NCBI RefSeq assembly: GCF_002575655.3
Contig: NC_053037.3
Location: forward strand, 506,920,544 to 506,984,543
Reading direction: 5' to 3'
DNA from: Aegilops tauschii subsp. strangulata
Lineage: Eukaryota > Streptophyta > Magnoliopsida > Poales > Poaceae
Length of the DNA stretch: 64,000 nucleotides
The translations under genes and the position numbers were made by a program. Shown here piece by piece: positions 1-10,957 of this stretch. The notes beneath the pieces are model-generated. The model was not told the origin of the DNA, did not search any database, and was given only the letters and a program-made list of their open reading frames with translations. The stretch's first letter is position 1. Each line of letters begins with the position of its first letter.

Positions 1-218
1 ATGTGTACGGCATCAGCTGCAACTGGCACGGATACGGCACCGGAGCCATCTACACTCACATCCATTAGTAGGTTAGAATAAAAATAAAACGAGTGCATGC
101 AATGCATCAACCATCTACAAATGCTACCGGCACTCAACTTATACTCTTAACTAATGTCCAGTTAACACGTCGGTAGTCTAGCATGGCCTACAGTCAGCGC
201 GGCTCTGATACCAAGCAT
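1..218 (-). mobile_element. 5' leader of a minus-strand Gypsy, cut by the window edge
   Basis: This short AT-rich stretch lies just inside the 5' LTR at 219-3783, read on the minus strand. It holds the primer-binding site at 202-213 and no coding sequence. The gag and pol genes would lie to the left, outside the window. The assignment rests only on the LTR end and the binding site. Confidence 0.7.
202..213 (-). promoter_or_regulatory. Primer-binding site for initiator tRNA-Met
   Basis: The minus strand reads TGGTATCAGAGC, the classic plant retrotransposon site complementary to the 3' end of initiator tRNA-Met. It lies 5 bp inside the LTR end, where minus-strand DNA synthesis would be primed. 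It fixes the orientation of the element as minus. Confidence 0.9.
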
Positions 219-3200
219 TGTGGCACCCCGTCTCAGAGCAACCGGTTTACCTTGTATTTGCCAGCCCAGAGACCATGTCTTCTGGCAACACACAACATCT
301 TGGTACAGAAATCAACCGCTTTATTGATACTAGCGGAAAATGGTTCATATTACAACGGGTTGCGAGGCCAAGCGGCACACACGGTGCGGCTAAACAATAT
401 GTACATTATTTAGTGAACACAAAGGGGCCTCGATCGTGACAACTACGCGGCAGCGGAACGACGATGAAGCGGAACTCCATAGCACAGGGACACCGATCTG
501 GACACGATCTAGACTCGGACAGCACTCCTTTCCAACGAGAGTTTCCTGAAAGCTGGCATGACACGCCATGTCAGTACATTGAATGTACTTGCAAGCTCAC
601 AACAAACATAAACATAATGACAAACAATATCATGATAATTAACTAGTTGAAACATCAATGCAAAATCATGCCGTGATCGTGATCTCGGGACTTAAGTCCC
701 TCGGACTTGCTTACCAAATGGTGATCGCCCTCGGATCACAAACGGACCAACATCGGTCTTTAATCGGATTACACCAAACGGTGATCTTACTTGGATCACA
801 AACCGACCAACAATTTGGCCTCCAACACCAAGATGATTTCTCAACCATCATATCTCCAACAGTGCCCAGTTATTATCTTAGTGTGCAAAATTATTTAAAC
901 GTTGACCCATGGTGTGACCTACTTTCGAGCGTGTCCGTAACCGTGGACTCGGCTATCGATAGATTTAATACACTCTGCAGAGATAGCGCACTGTACCCAC
1001 ACCACGGAACCCATGGCCTCGCACTCCCATTCAGGTGGACCAACGACATTCCGACGAAACCCCTCCATTGCCATGACACTCTCCCAGCCACTCCGACTCA
1101 CTCCCCACTGGCCTAAGTCCTGGGTGGCCCCGTGTCTACCAAAGACACCAACGGCCACCGTCGTGGCAAAACATAAACGGTCCCAAACGGGGACAAGGTA
1201 CCATGACAACAACGGGCACACAAGGTTTCGTCTGCTTACCGGGCCAGGGTAACGCACGTCCATAACCTTCCCTCGTTGGAGGCACCGACCAGAGGCATGA
1301 CAACAGACCGAATAAAGGCCTTCCCACAAAGGCAAATGTGGTTGCACTAGGGGAAAACTCGATTCAGTGGCACCATGACCCGATCAACAATATGTTCAAG
1401 TTAAGTAATTATCAGGTTCACTTAAAGTGAAAGTACCGGCGTCATGATATGCCATGAAAATGCAACACTGATATATGCATCACAAATCATCGGAAATAAC
1501 TGGGTCAACTTCATCAAATACTAAGCATAGATATCAATAACTTATAGCACCTCTCTGGTTATGTTTATCCATCAAATTTTTAAGCAGAACCATTACTTAG
1601 CATAATTTATTTTTTTATCCAAGAAAAGATTAAACCAAATAATCCTTTTTCCTACCCATATTACTTCTTCATAAACAAATATTTCTTCTAATGACTTAGC
1701 CAAACTTAGTTAGCTTCAAACTTCTGTAAACTAATCATATACACATCAATCAAGCATCCAACAGAATATAAACATTTATTTTAGTGATTTAAATGCATGG
1801 ATTAAACCATTTGTTCAAGTTGAAAATTCACAAATATTGTAATGGCACCATGAAAATGTTGTTGTGGCTTGCCTTAGTGCAGATGAGGTTCACACTCCTC
1901 CTGGTGATCCTCAAGACAAGCTTCACCTTCTGAAAACAATTATAAACACTAAAAGAAAACATCAAGAACCACTATGAAATTCACCAGAAAATCTAGACAA
2001 CAGAGAAAAATATCATTTTTTGTGTGCTGCTAGATCTTTTCATAAAGAACACAATGCAAAAAGAATCAATTCATTTGGACTTATGGTTAAAAAGTTGGAG
2101 CTGTTTGAAGCTCTCTGGAATATTTTGAATTTGATTTAAATAAAAACAGAACGGGGGGTGACGTCGAAGGCGTCAACCCGCGGGGCGGCTCCACTCGTAC
2201 TGCTTCAAGCCCGGCCAGATTGGCTGACTAGCAGGCCCCGCTAGTCAGGTGAGAGGGAGGGGGAGAGGGAATTACAGGGCACGGCGGAACTTCGCGGGAG
2301 CTCAGACCGGCGAGGAGGGCATCTTGGCCTGAGCTAGAGGGATGGATCGAAAGAGAAGACGAAGGCGCACCTGCCCGTACCCGTAGATTAGCTAGGGGTG
2401 GTCGGACGGCATCGGAACGGGCCTCTCCAGCGGCGACAGAGAGCGGAGGTCGCCGGAGTTGGGGATGACGGCGACCAGAGGCTGCACCAGTGGCCCCAAC
2501 CGGGTCGAACGGCACCACTAAATCACGGTGGAGGCTCTGGAAGAGTGGCCCGAGCTTGGGAGGGGCTGGAGCTACTGGGATGACCCGAGGGGATCGTCGG
2601 CGAGCTCGAGCTCGGGGACGGCGGCCCGAAGCCTGCCCGGCCGGGCTACGGCTTCCTACTGGCTTGTGGAGTGTGTGAGGGGACTTGGTGAAGCTCGAGA
2701 GGGCTGAATTTATAGCCGAGTGAGGTGAGAGGTTCGGGCTCCGCCAGAGGACACCTGGACACGGCGCCCGGCGACGAACGGCGTCAGTGAGCAAGGGGGA
2801 AGGCGACGCAGCTCACGCGAGCACTGTGGGCGAGCGGAGACGAGCACGGGAACGAGGGGTTGGCGACGAACACAGTGCGCGGTGCACTGTTGGGTTGGCC
2901 GGACCGCTCCCGTGCACGCTGCGGCGAGCTCCAGCGTCGGCGAGCACCAGGAGGGAGTTAAGTGAGTAGAGACGGGGATGGTGGCGAGGTTTGGCGAGGT
3001 GCGGCAGGCGGGGAAGCGAGCACGCGCCGAACAGAGCGCTCGGCGGCACTCAGAGCGTGGCGACAAGCAGGTTGGCACCGTGCACACGCGTGGTCACCGC
3101 GTGAACTTCAGCATAGAGCCACGGCTGGCCCTAATTTCATGTCTGGCGTGTAGTCCTTAGTGTTTTGGGTAGGGCCAATGCTTGGATTCGAGCTCAGGTG

Positions 3201-3783
3201 CAGTAAGATGGAGTTTCACTACAAGGTAAGTTTCTCGACAGTAACTTTGAGAGCTTATTGTGGTCAAAATACTAAGAGTTGGGAGCTGAGCTTTGGAGGT
3301 TAGCAATCATCTAGGAGGGTAGTGACGCACAAGAAAATTCAGCAGCATTGGAGCAAGTAAAATGGTAGTTGCTGTAGAAACTACCATTTCTGTCCAGAAT
3401 AGAAAATATTTTCTGTAGCAAAAATATTCCAAAAAGTGATGCAATATTTTTGCTCAGGAAGGTGTCCTAGGGTCCAAAGAATATTTGGGAATTTTTCTGA
3501 TTTTTGTGGGCAAGAAAAATTGGGGTTGCTTTGGAGCACAAGTGGCTGGTTAGGGTTTTAGAAGGGGAAAATGAATATTTTTCATTTAAGAAAAATATTC
3601 ATAATATTATTTTGAGGTGGATCAGAGAAGAAACGATGGCTAGAGAGAAATGAGTCACTTGGGGGAAAGTCAAGGTGGTGCCCAAGTGTCTAAGTCCAAC
3701 TGAAGTGATTCAAACTCCAAAATTTGAATCAAAACCCAAATAAAATCAGACAAAGAAAAGAGGTCAAAAACCAGGCTGTCACA
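219..3783 (-). repeat. Long 5' LTR of a Gypsy-type element
   Basis: The segment begins TGTGGCACCCCG and ends GGCTGTCACA on the plus strand, so on the minus strand it has the usual TG...CA ends. At about 3.56 kb it is a long LTR. No partner LTR is in the window, so neither a target-site duplication (3784-3788 would be CCTAT) nor an age can be checked. The part at 2150-3150 is GC-rich and gives several overlapping open frames on both strands that look like no protein. The element inserted at the left side of the old Sabrina-like element. I could not name the family. Confidence 0.75.
713..811. repeat. Imperfect 60-bp-period direct repeat in the LTR
   Basis: Two 39-bp copies (713-751 and 773-811) that begin with ACCAAA and end with GACCAAC lie 60 bp apart, with about five differences. 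It is a small internal duplication of the long LTR with no evident function. Confidence 0.7.
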
Positions 3784-3857
3784 CCTATACCTGGCCATAA
3801 GTCGGGTAAGGCCGGGCCTAATAAAGCTCGTAGCAGAAAATCTAGGCCCAGACCCAT
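3784..3857. other. Unclassified 74-bp join
   Basis: This piece lies between the LTR that ends at 3783 and the first base that resembles the Sabrina-like internal DNA. It is rich in GGCC/GGGCC words. It may be a sliver of another element or a diverged part of the old element. Confidence 0.4.
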
Positions 3858-4292
3858 GTTTTGTGTGCCTATTCTAACGGATCTCACGAGGTTTCTGTTG
3901 AGTTTTGTGTGCTGGAGTTTTCAAGTTGTGGGTGAGATCATGATGGATGAAGAAATAAGGAGTGGCAAGACCCTATGTTTGGGGATGCCCAAAGCATGCC
4001 AAGGTAATATTCAAGGAAGACTCAAGCGTGCATCCCCTCTTTCGTCTATAATCTATCTGTATGTTACTTGGAGCTACATTTTTATTCATCACATGATAAG
4101 AGTTTTACTTGCAGCGTCTTGTGCCATAGTTTCTGCTTTGTTTGCTTTGTTTGCTTTTTAGTTTGCCACAATCATTGTTTGCTGGACACACCTTTTTGAG
4201 AGGAACACACATTTATCGTGATTTTTTATAATACTCTATGTACTTCACTTATATCTTTTGAGCTAGGCGGTTGCTCTTGTTCTTCACTTATA
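3858..4292 (+). mobile_element. Old Sabrina-related element: internal 3' noncoding part, left half
   Basis: The sequence is a diverged copy of 39895-40350, the noncoding DNA after gag-protease of the Sabrina-like element. Shared landmarks are the CTCACGAG stretch, GGGGATGCCC, GCATCCCCTCTTTC and CTTCACTTATATCTTTTGAG. It stops at the Stowaway/CACTA insertion and resumes at 56883. The differences from the younger copy are large, so this is the oldest well-resolved layer of the nest. Confidence 0.75.
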
Positions 4293-4310
4293 CTCACTAC
4301 TAGGGAAAAC

Positions 4311-4545
4311 CCTAGCAGTAACGCGGGTACTTTGCCTATCAGTAGCGCGGGATGCCGCGGTACTGATAAGGCGCTACAGCTAACATGTACCAGTAGTGCG
4401 TGTCATCCAACGCTACTGCTATACATGGCTAGCAGTAGCGAGGTTTATTGCAGAGCGCTGCTGCTAATATCTGCAACGCTTTTTATCAGGAAGCTCTACT
4501 CGTATGGGAGCGCTACTGCTAACTTTATTCCCCTCGCTACTTCTA
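4311..4545. repeat. CACTA left subterminal repeats
   Basis: Variants of AGCAGTAGCG and CGCTACTGCT recur in both orientations at roughly 20-40 bp spacing, with examples near 4312, 4341, 4411, 4430 and 4511. In CACTA elements such subterminal motifs bind the element's own DNA-binding protein before excision. The right end carries the same words. Confidence 0.8.
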
Positions 4546-5252
4546 GTTTTATTAGTTTCTGGTTTTTTTTCTGCATATTTGTTTTGTATTTGAACATGCT
4601 TTATACAATAATCTTTAGCATATCATATACATACAAATGTAATCATAGCATATACATACAAATAGTCTCATAAAATCATGTCATCATCATAATCATCATC
4701 TAACACAAAGTGTCTCTCGTCATCATCTCGAAAATAGCGATACAAGTCTCGATTACTTGCAACTACATTGTCATCCATCTAAACAATGATATACGCGAGA
4801 AGAGCTATCACTTTGAGTGAGAACGGAACTATGCAGTACATGAGTTCGTATCCCTCTCTCGCATTAGCGTGAACCTAAACTAACTACTGGCTGTCGCTCG
4901 AAAACCGGAAACCGGTACACCTGGGCCAGACATTCCGGCCACTTGTCGTATACTCCAGGCATAGCACTTCTTCGCCATCGATGATTTATACACCTGCATC
5001 GTCACATGAGTCAATGATATGCAACATATATAGTTGAGCAACAGAAAGAGACAGACTTGTAAAAAATAGAAGTGACATATCATAAGCATAAATAACAAAA
5101 TTCATCGTACCAAAATGCCCTAACTAGAGTGATCTTCGCTAGTCGAGGAGGACGGTTTAATTACATCACAAATAAAGTTTCGTCGTGCATAACTCAAAGT
5201 TTCGTCGTACAGAAAGTATGGACTAAACGGACACATTGTAGTATATTGACAA
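4546..5252. other. CACTA DNA downstream of ORF2, no gene
   Basis: This AT-rich stretch lies beyond the ORF2 stop codon on the minus strand. It has a short direct repeat around 4617-4662 (CATATACATACAAAT twice) and otherwise nothing recognisable. Confidence 0.6.
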
Positions 5253-6735
5253 TCACTCTAACATGTCGTGCCATCCATCCAAGTCAGGGAGATAGTCCCC
5301 GAGCTTAGTGAAAGGCTTCAGGTCGAGACGCTGAGCGGCTACGCGTGTTCGAACGTCTTCCCGCGACATTTGTCCTTCTTCGTAGAACATCCCTGTTTTT
5401 TCGACGACCTCCTTCATGATGATTTGGGCAAGTTCGCGTTGGATGTGATAGAACTCAGCTCGAAGTCGATGATCCTCGATATCTCCTAAGTTCTTTGCCC
5501 ATTGCAGAATATGGGCATCGCCGGATCTAGGTGAAATGCGAAGGTTCTGGTGATCCCGTCTGTACTCCAGCATGTGGTGTAGGACATAGAATCCATCATT
5601 AAGAGAATCACTCGGTTGCTGGATGCAGCAGAAGTCGGTCTTATGGCCGAAGGCGGGCCTGCCGTCCCTTTTCTTCTTGTCCTTGACCTCTCCACCCCGT
5701 GCGTCGTAGTAAAACATAGCACTGTCGAGAACAGACTTGATGTGGGTGTAATCCTTTTTGTTAATGTTCTTCGACGAGTCCAAGTAAAGAGCGTGGGAGT
5801 ATCGGGGGTAGAGGATGATGAGGACGGCGCGCCCGTCACTGCGCAAAATAAGTACACCTTAAATTAATTAGCCTCCACCATGCAAATGAATGATTGAAAT
5901 CAAAGGAAGGATATCCGCGCGGATGACTTACAGGGGATGATAAGGCACAAGAATCGCCTCCTTGTCCTTATTGGCGAGCATGAAATTGGCGATGTATTCC
6001 CTCATGCATTCACGGTGCTCTGCGCAGAGTCCCAAGAAGCCCTTGTGCATGAAGTACAGGTCAGCAACACAGATATGAGGTATCTGCTCAACCCCGATGA
6101 GGTAGTTCATGTGCAAGGCATAAAGGCGGACAAACATAAAATCCAGCTTCTTCAAGTGAAACATGTCGAAGATGTAATCGAATCGAAGGAAGAATTTCTC
6201 CGCAGGCACGTTAACCACGTAGAGTGGGTATCCTGGAGTTTTTTAGGCGATGAGGCCTTTCTCAATCCGCAGCACATCGTCATGAAGTCTCCTTAGATCG
6301 TCGAATCTGGCCCCTAGCGCTGCTTTAGGTAGGATTGGTTGACCGGGGATATGCCATTTTGCCGCACTGGGGATATCTATACGGTCTTGAACCCGAGGAT
6401 GCTGAGGCGGCTGGATCATAGAAGCAGCTTGGTGGCCTTTCCTCGCTCTCTTCCTAGGCTTCTTTGCTATCAGAAGGTCGTCTATAATACGTTCAGCCTC
6501 CGGAGGCGGCAATTCAGGCACCGACTCATGATGCTCAAACCGTGTGTAGGCGCCAGTATTGAGATACTGCTGAGTGTCATCCTCATCCTCATCCTCATCC
6601 TCATCTATGGCGACGTCACCAGCGACTAATGGAGCCACTTCCTCACCCCGTCCGCTATCACCCAGCACGACAACCGACGCTAATTGGGTAGGTGGGGTGT
6701 TGATGTTCATACCTAACTGCATGCTCGTGGGTGTG
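5253..6735 (-). pseudogene. CACTA ORF2, C-terminal part with Ulp1-like peptidase fold
   Basis: On the minus strand this continues the gene from 23436. It contains an acidic run, a basic KKPRKRARK segment near 6455-6480, and an RFDDLRRLHDDVLRIEKGL region. An in-frame TAA follows at about 6240. The next region holds LYALHMNY and NFMLANKDKEAILVPYHP. An intron at 5839-5931 (93 bp, GTAAGT...GCGCAG) joins to a segment resembling the C48 (Ulp1/SENP) peptidase domain of grass CACTA ORF2 proteins: ILYPRYSHALYLDSS, then CCIQQPSDSLNDGFYVLHHM. The usual catalytic Cys before Gly is Asp here. The protein ends at 5253. Its role in these transposons is not established. The gene is broken by stops and by the Gypsy insertion at 6736. 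Confidence 0.75.
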
Positions 6736-7207
6736 TGAGGGAGTCCTAGCCTAAGGGGTCCTCGGGCGTCCGGCCTGTTAGCCATGGGCCGGACTGATGG
6801 GCCGTGAAGATACAAAGACCGAAGACTCTACCCATGTCCGGATGGGACTCTCCTTGGCGTGGAAGGATATCTTGGCGATCAAATATGTAGATTCCTTTCT
6901 CTGTAACTGACCTTATGTAACCCTAGGTCCCTCCGGTGTCTATATAAACCGGAGGGCTAGGTCGGTAGACGGACAATCATAATCATATAGGCTAGACTTC
7001 TAGGGTTTAGCCATTACGATCTCATGGTAGATCAACTCTTGTAATACTCATATTCATCAAGATCAATCAAGCAGGAAGTAGGGTATTACCTCCATAGAGA
7101 GGGCTCGAACCTGGGTAAACATTGTGTCCCCCGTCTCCTATTACCATCATCCTTAGATGCACAGTTCGGGACCCCCTACCCGAGATCCGTCGGTTTTGAC
7201 ACCGACA
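6736..7207 (+). repeat. 5' LTR of the first Gypsy, TATA at 6941
   Basis: TG...CA ends and a 472-bp length identical to the partner LTR. TATATAAA at 6941-6948 sits between two CCGG-rich arms (CCTCCGGTG / ACCGGAGGG) and would place transcription start near 6975. The sequence just after the LTR, TTGGTGCTTTCATTGAGAG (7208-7226), is the probable primer-binding region; the tRNA is not identified. Confidence 0.9.
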
Positions 7208-7233
7208 TTGGTGCTTTCATTGAGAGTTCCACT

Positions 7234-9712
7234 ATGCCGTCCCCAAAAGGTTTGATGGCTCCTTTAATCATCCATAATGATGCTGTCCAAGGGGAGACCT
7301 TCCTCCCCGGGCAGCTCTTCGTGTTCGGCAGCTTCGCACTACGGGCCAACTCGTTTGGCCATCTGGAGCAGATCGATAGCTACGCCCTTGGCCACCAGGT
7401 CAGATTCGGAAGCTTGAACTACGTCGCGGACATCCGTGGACACTTGATCTTCGACGGATTCGAGACCGCGATGACCCCTCCCTGTCGCCCCGATGAACAT
7501 GACTTAAATCTGTCATCGAACCATATCCAGGAGATAGCTCCCGTAACTGCTCTGGCCTTAGATCACGAGCAGATCGCACCATCCGAGGACGGAAAGCTCA
7601 ACCCCGCCACGGAGGCCGCAGACTCCGCGGCGTTGGAGCCGCACATAGACCTAACTTCGGGTGATGTCTGTGTCACCAGAACCTCGGATTCGTTTCCAGC
7701 TATAAGTTCTGAGCCATGTACGTCCGCATATGTCGAGCAGGATCGGTCATCTATCGCCGAATTCAGCGCCGCAGACATATTTCGGCACTCACCTTTGGGT
7801 GACGTGCTGAACTCGTGAAAGAATCTATCCCTAGCGGAGGACTCTCAGCCGAATTATATCCGTTTTGAACTAGAGGCTGATGATGGAGAATTTCGTTTCC
7901 CACCCACCGCCCACTTCATAGCCACTGTCGAAGCCTTAACCGACACGCTTGACTACGACTCCGAAGACATCGACGGTATGGACGACGACGCCGGAGAAGA
8001 GGAGGCCCAAGACCCGCCTTTCACCGGACAATGGACAGCCACTTCCTCATATGACGTATACATGGTGGATGCACCAAAAGATAATAGCGACGACGACAAG
8101 GAGAACCCAGCGAAGGATGACCCTCCTAAGACACAACCAAAGCACCGTCGTCAGCGGCGCCGCTCTAAATCACGCCGCAGCAAGGACAGCAACACCGGCA
8201 CAGGAGACAATAACTCTCCGGATGGTGTCGAAGACACTGAAGACCCCGACGAACAAACTGCCGAACAAGACAATAGGGAAGACGGGCAAGTTAGCCCTGA
8301 TGAACAGGCCATAGAGGAAGACTCGGAGGACGGTAGTTATCATCCGCTCTCCGAAGAGGAGGTGAGCCTCGGCAACGAGGATTTCATCGTGCCTGAGGAT
8401 CCTCTCGAGCAGGAGCACTTTAAGCTTCAGCTAATAGCCACTGCGAGGAGCCTGAAAAAGAAGCAGCAGCAGCTTCAAGCTGACCAAGACCTGCTCAATG
8501 ACAGATGGACCGATGTCCTAGCAGCCGAGGAATACGGCCTTAAACGCCCAGCCAAAAGTTACCCGAAGCGCAAACTGCTACCTCAGTTCGATGATGAGGC
8601 GCCAGAGCCCGGACCAGCATCGCGCAATGCGGCTGACCGACCACCACGCGGTCGGGATAAAATGGCAATCCAAGCCAAACACCAGACTGCCCCATCTCGC
8701 CGTAAAGGCAGGGATACGACAGCTCGGGGTTATACATATGACCTTCGTCAAGACCTGGACAGTAGAGCAGGACATACAAGATCGATCTACGGATCGTGAG
8801 GACGCGCCCTGACACGCGAGGATGGCTATCTATTCGGACGTGACAAACCTAGTCACGCATGGGCCGAAAACCGCAGACGGACTCCATCGGAGCTACGTCG
8901 CGATGCGGCCCGATATAGAGGCGCCGCACACCCTCTTTGTTTCACTGTCGAAGTAATGGATCATGAATTCCCAGAAGGGTTCAAACCCGTAAACATCGAA
9001 TCATACGATGGAACAACCGATCCCGCGGTATGGATCAAGGATTTTATTCTCCACATCCACATGGCCCGCGGGGATGACCTTCACGCCATCAAATACCTCC
9101 CACTAAAACTCAAAGGGCCAGCTCGGCACTAGCTAAAGAGTCTGCCTGAAAATTCTATTGGCAGCTAGGAGGACTTGGAAGAAGCTTTCCTTGACAACTT
9201 CCAAGGTACATATGTCCGACCGCCAGATGCCGATGACTTAAGTCACATAGTTCAACAGCCTGGGGAGTCAGCGAGGAAATTCTAGACTAGGTTCCTAACT
9301 AAAAAGAACCAGATCGTCGACTGTCTGGTCGCCGAAGCCCTAGCGGCCTTTAAACGTAGCATCCGTGACGAATGGCTTGCCCGCCACCTCGGCCAGGAAA
9401 AGCCAAAATCCATGGTAGCCCTCACGGAACTCAAGACCTGCTTTTGCGCGGGTGAAGATAGTTGGCTAGCTCGTAGTAAAAATACGGCCAGCGACGCAGG
9501 CCCCTCTGAGGCCAAAAACAGCAACGGCAAGCTCCGACGCAGCAGACATAAACGCCGAAGCAATGGCGAAAACACCGATGGCACGACAGTCAACGCCGGA
9601 TTCAGTGGCTCCAAGTCCAGTCAGTGGAAGAAACCATATAAAAGAAGCAATCAGGGACCATCCAGCTTGGACCGCATACTCGACCGTCCGTGCCAAATCC
9701 ATGCCACCCCAG
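7234..9712 (+). pseudogene. gag: Gypsy gag (capsid polyprotein), broken
   Basis: One reading frame from ATG 7234 shows a low-complexity N-terminal half, a basic run near 8140-8200 (KHRRQRRRSKSRRSKDS), and an acidic/glutamine-rich coiled segment near 8440-8530. A gag capsid-like domain follows at about 8950-9350 (ESYDGTTDPAVWIKDF, then KYLPLKLKGPARH), matching the YDG.TDP...L..F and A..W layout of retrotransposon gag. At least five in-frame stops (around 7816, 8797, 9130, 9163 and 9282) make it nonfunctional. The frame stops inside DRPCQIHATP at 9712, where the Copia begins. Capsid assembly is the family's known role. Confidence 0.75.
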
Positions 9713-10924
9713 CCACCGGGAGTAGGACTCCTCCTTTCTTTGTGGGAGTAGGAGAAGGGAAGGGGGAAGGAGAAAGAAGGAAGGGTGCGCCCCCCTTCCC
9801 TAGTCCAATTCGGACCAGACCAAGGGGAGGGGTGCGGCCACCTTTTGAGGCCTTTCTCTCCTTTCCCGTATGGCCCATTAAGGCCCAATACGAATTCCCG
9901 TAACTCTCCGGTACTCCGAAAAATACCCGAATCACTCGGAATCTTTCCGAAGTCCGAATATAGTCGTCCAATATATCGATTTTTACGTCTCAACCATTTC
10001 GAGACTCCTCGTCATATCCCCGATCTCATCCGGGACTCCGAACTCCTTCGGTACATCAAAACTCAATAAAACTGTCATCGTAACGTTAAGCGTGCGGACC
10101 CTACGGGTTCGAGAACTATGTAGACATGACCGAGACACGTCTCCGGTCAATAACCAATAGCGGGACCTGGATGCCCACATTGGCTCCCACATATGCTACG
10201 AAGATCTTTATCGGTCAGACCGCATAACAACATACGTTGTTCCCTTTGTCACCGGTATGTTACTTGCCCGAGATTTGATCGTCGGTATCTCGATACCTAG
10301 TTCAATCTCGTTACCGGCAAGTCTCTTTACTCGTTTCGTAACACATCATCCCGCAACTAACTCATTAGTCACAATGCTTGCAAGGCTTATAGTGATGTGT
10401 ATTACCGAGTGGGCCCAGAGATACCTCTCCGACAATTGGAGTGACAAATCCTAATCTCGTAATACGCCAACCCAACAAGTACCTTTGGAGACACCTGTAG
10501 AGCACCTTTATAATCACCCATTTACGTTGTGACGTTTGGTAGCACACAAAGTGTTCCTCCGGTAAACGGGAGTTGCATAATCTCATAGTCATAGGAACAT
10601 GTATAAGTCATGAAGAAAGCAATAGCAACATACTAAACGATCGAGTGCTAAGCTAACGGAATGGGTCAAGTCAATCACGTCATTCTCCTAATTAGGTGAT
10701 CTCGTTAATCAAATGACAACTTATGTCTATGGCTAGGAAACATAACCATCTTTGATTAATGAGCTAGTCAAGTAGAGGCATACTAGTGACACTCTGTTTG
10801 TCTATATATTCACACATGTATTATGTTTCCGGTTAATACAATTCTAGCATGAATAATAAACATTTATCATGATACAAGGAAATAAATAATACTTTATTAT
10901 TGCCTCTAGGGCATATTTCCTTCA
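9713..10924 (-). repeat. Truncated 3' LTR of the Copia
   Basis: It aligns end to end with 16405-17616 of the 5' LTR. The portion matching 15908-16404, which includes the TATA region, R and U5, is absent. The break lies inside CCACCGGGAG, where host gag sequence begins at once. About 16 substitutions were counted against the other copy. Confidence 0.88.
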
Positions 10925-10940
10925 GTCTCCCACTTGCACT
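10925..10940 (-). promoter_or_regulatory. Copia polypurine tract
   Basis: The minus strand reads GCAAGTGGGAGAC directly before the LTR start. This is the expected plus-strand primer position and a typical sequence for the Angela/BARE group. Confidence 0.8.
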
Positions 10941-10957
10941 AGAGTCAATAATCTAGA

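Noticed and set aside
2228..3160. Overlapping long open frames on both strands in the first LTR
   Set aside because: They arise from GC-rich LTR sequence, look like no protein, and mirror each other on opposite strands.
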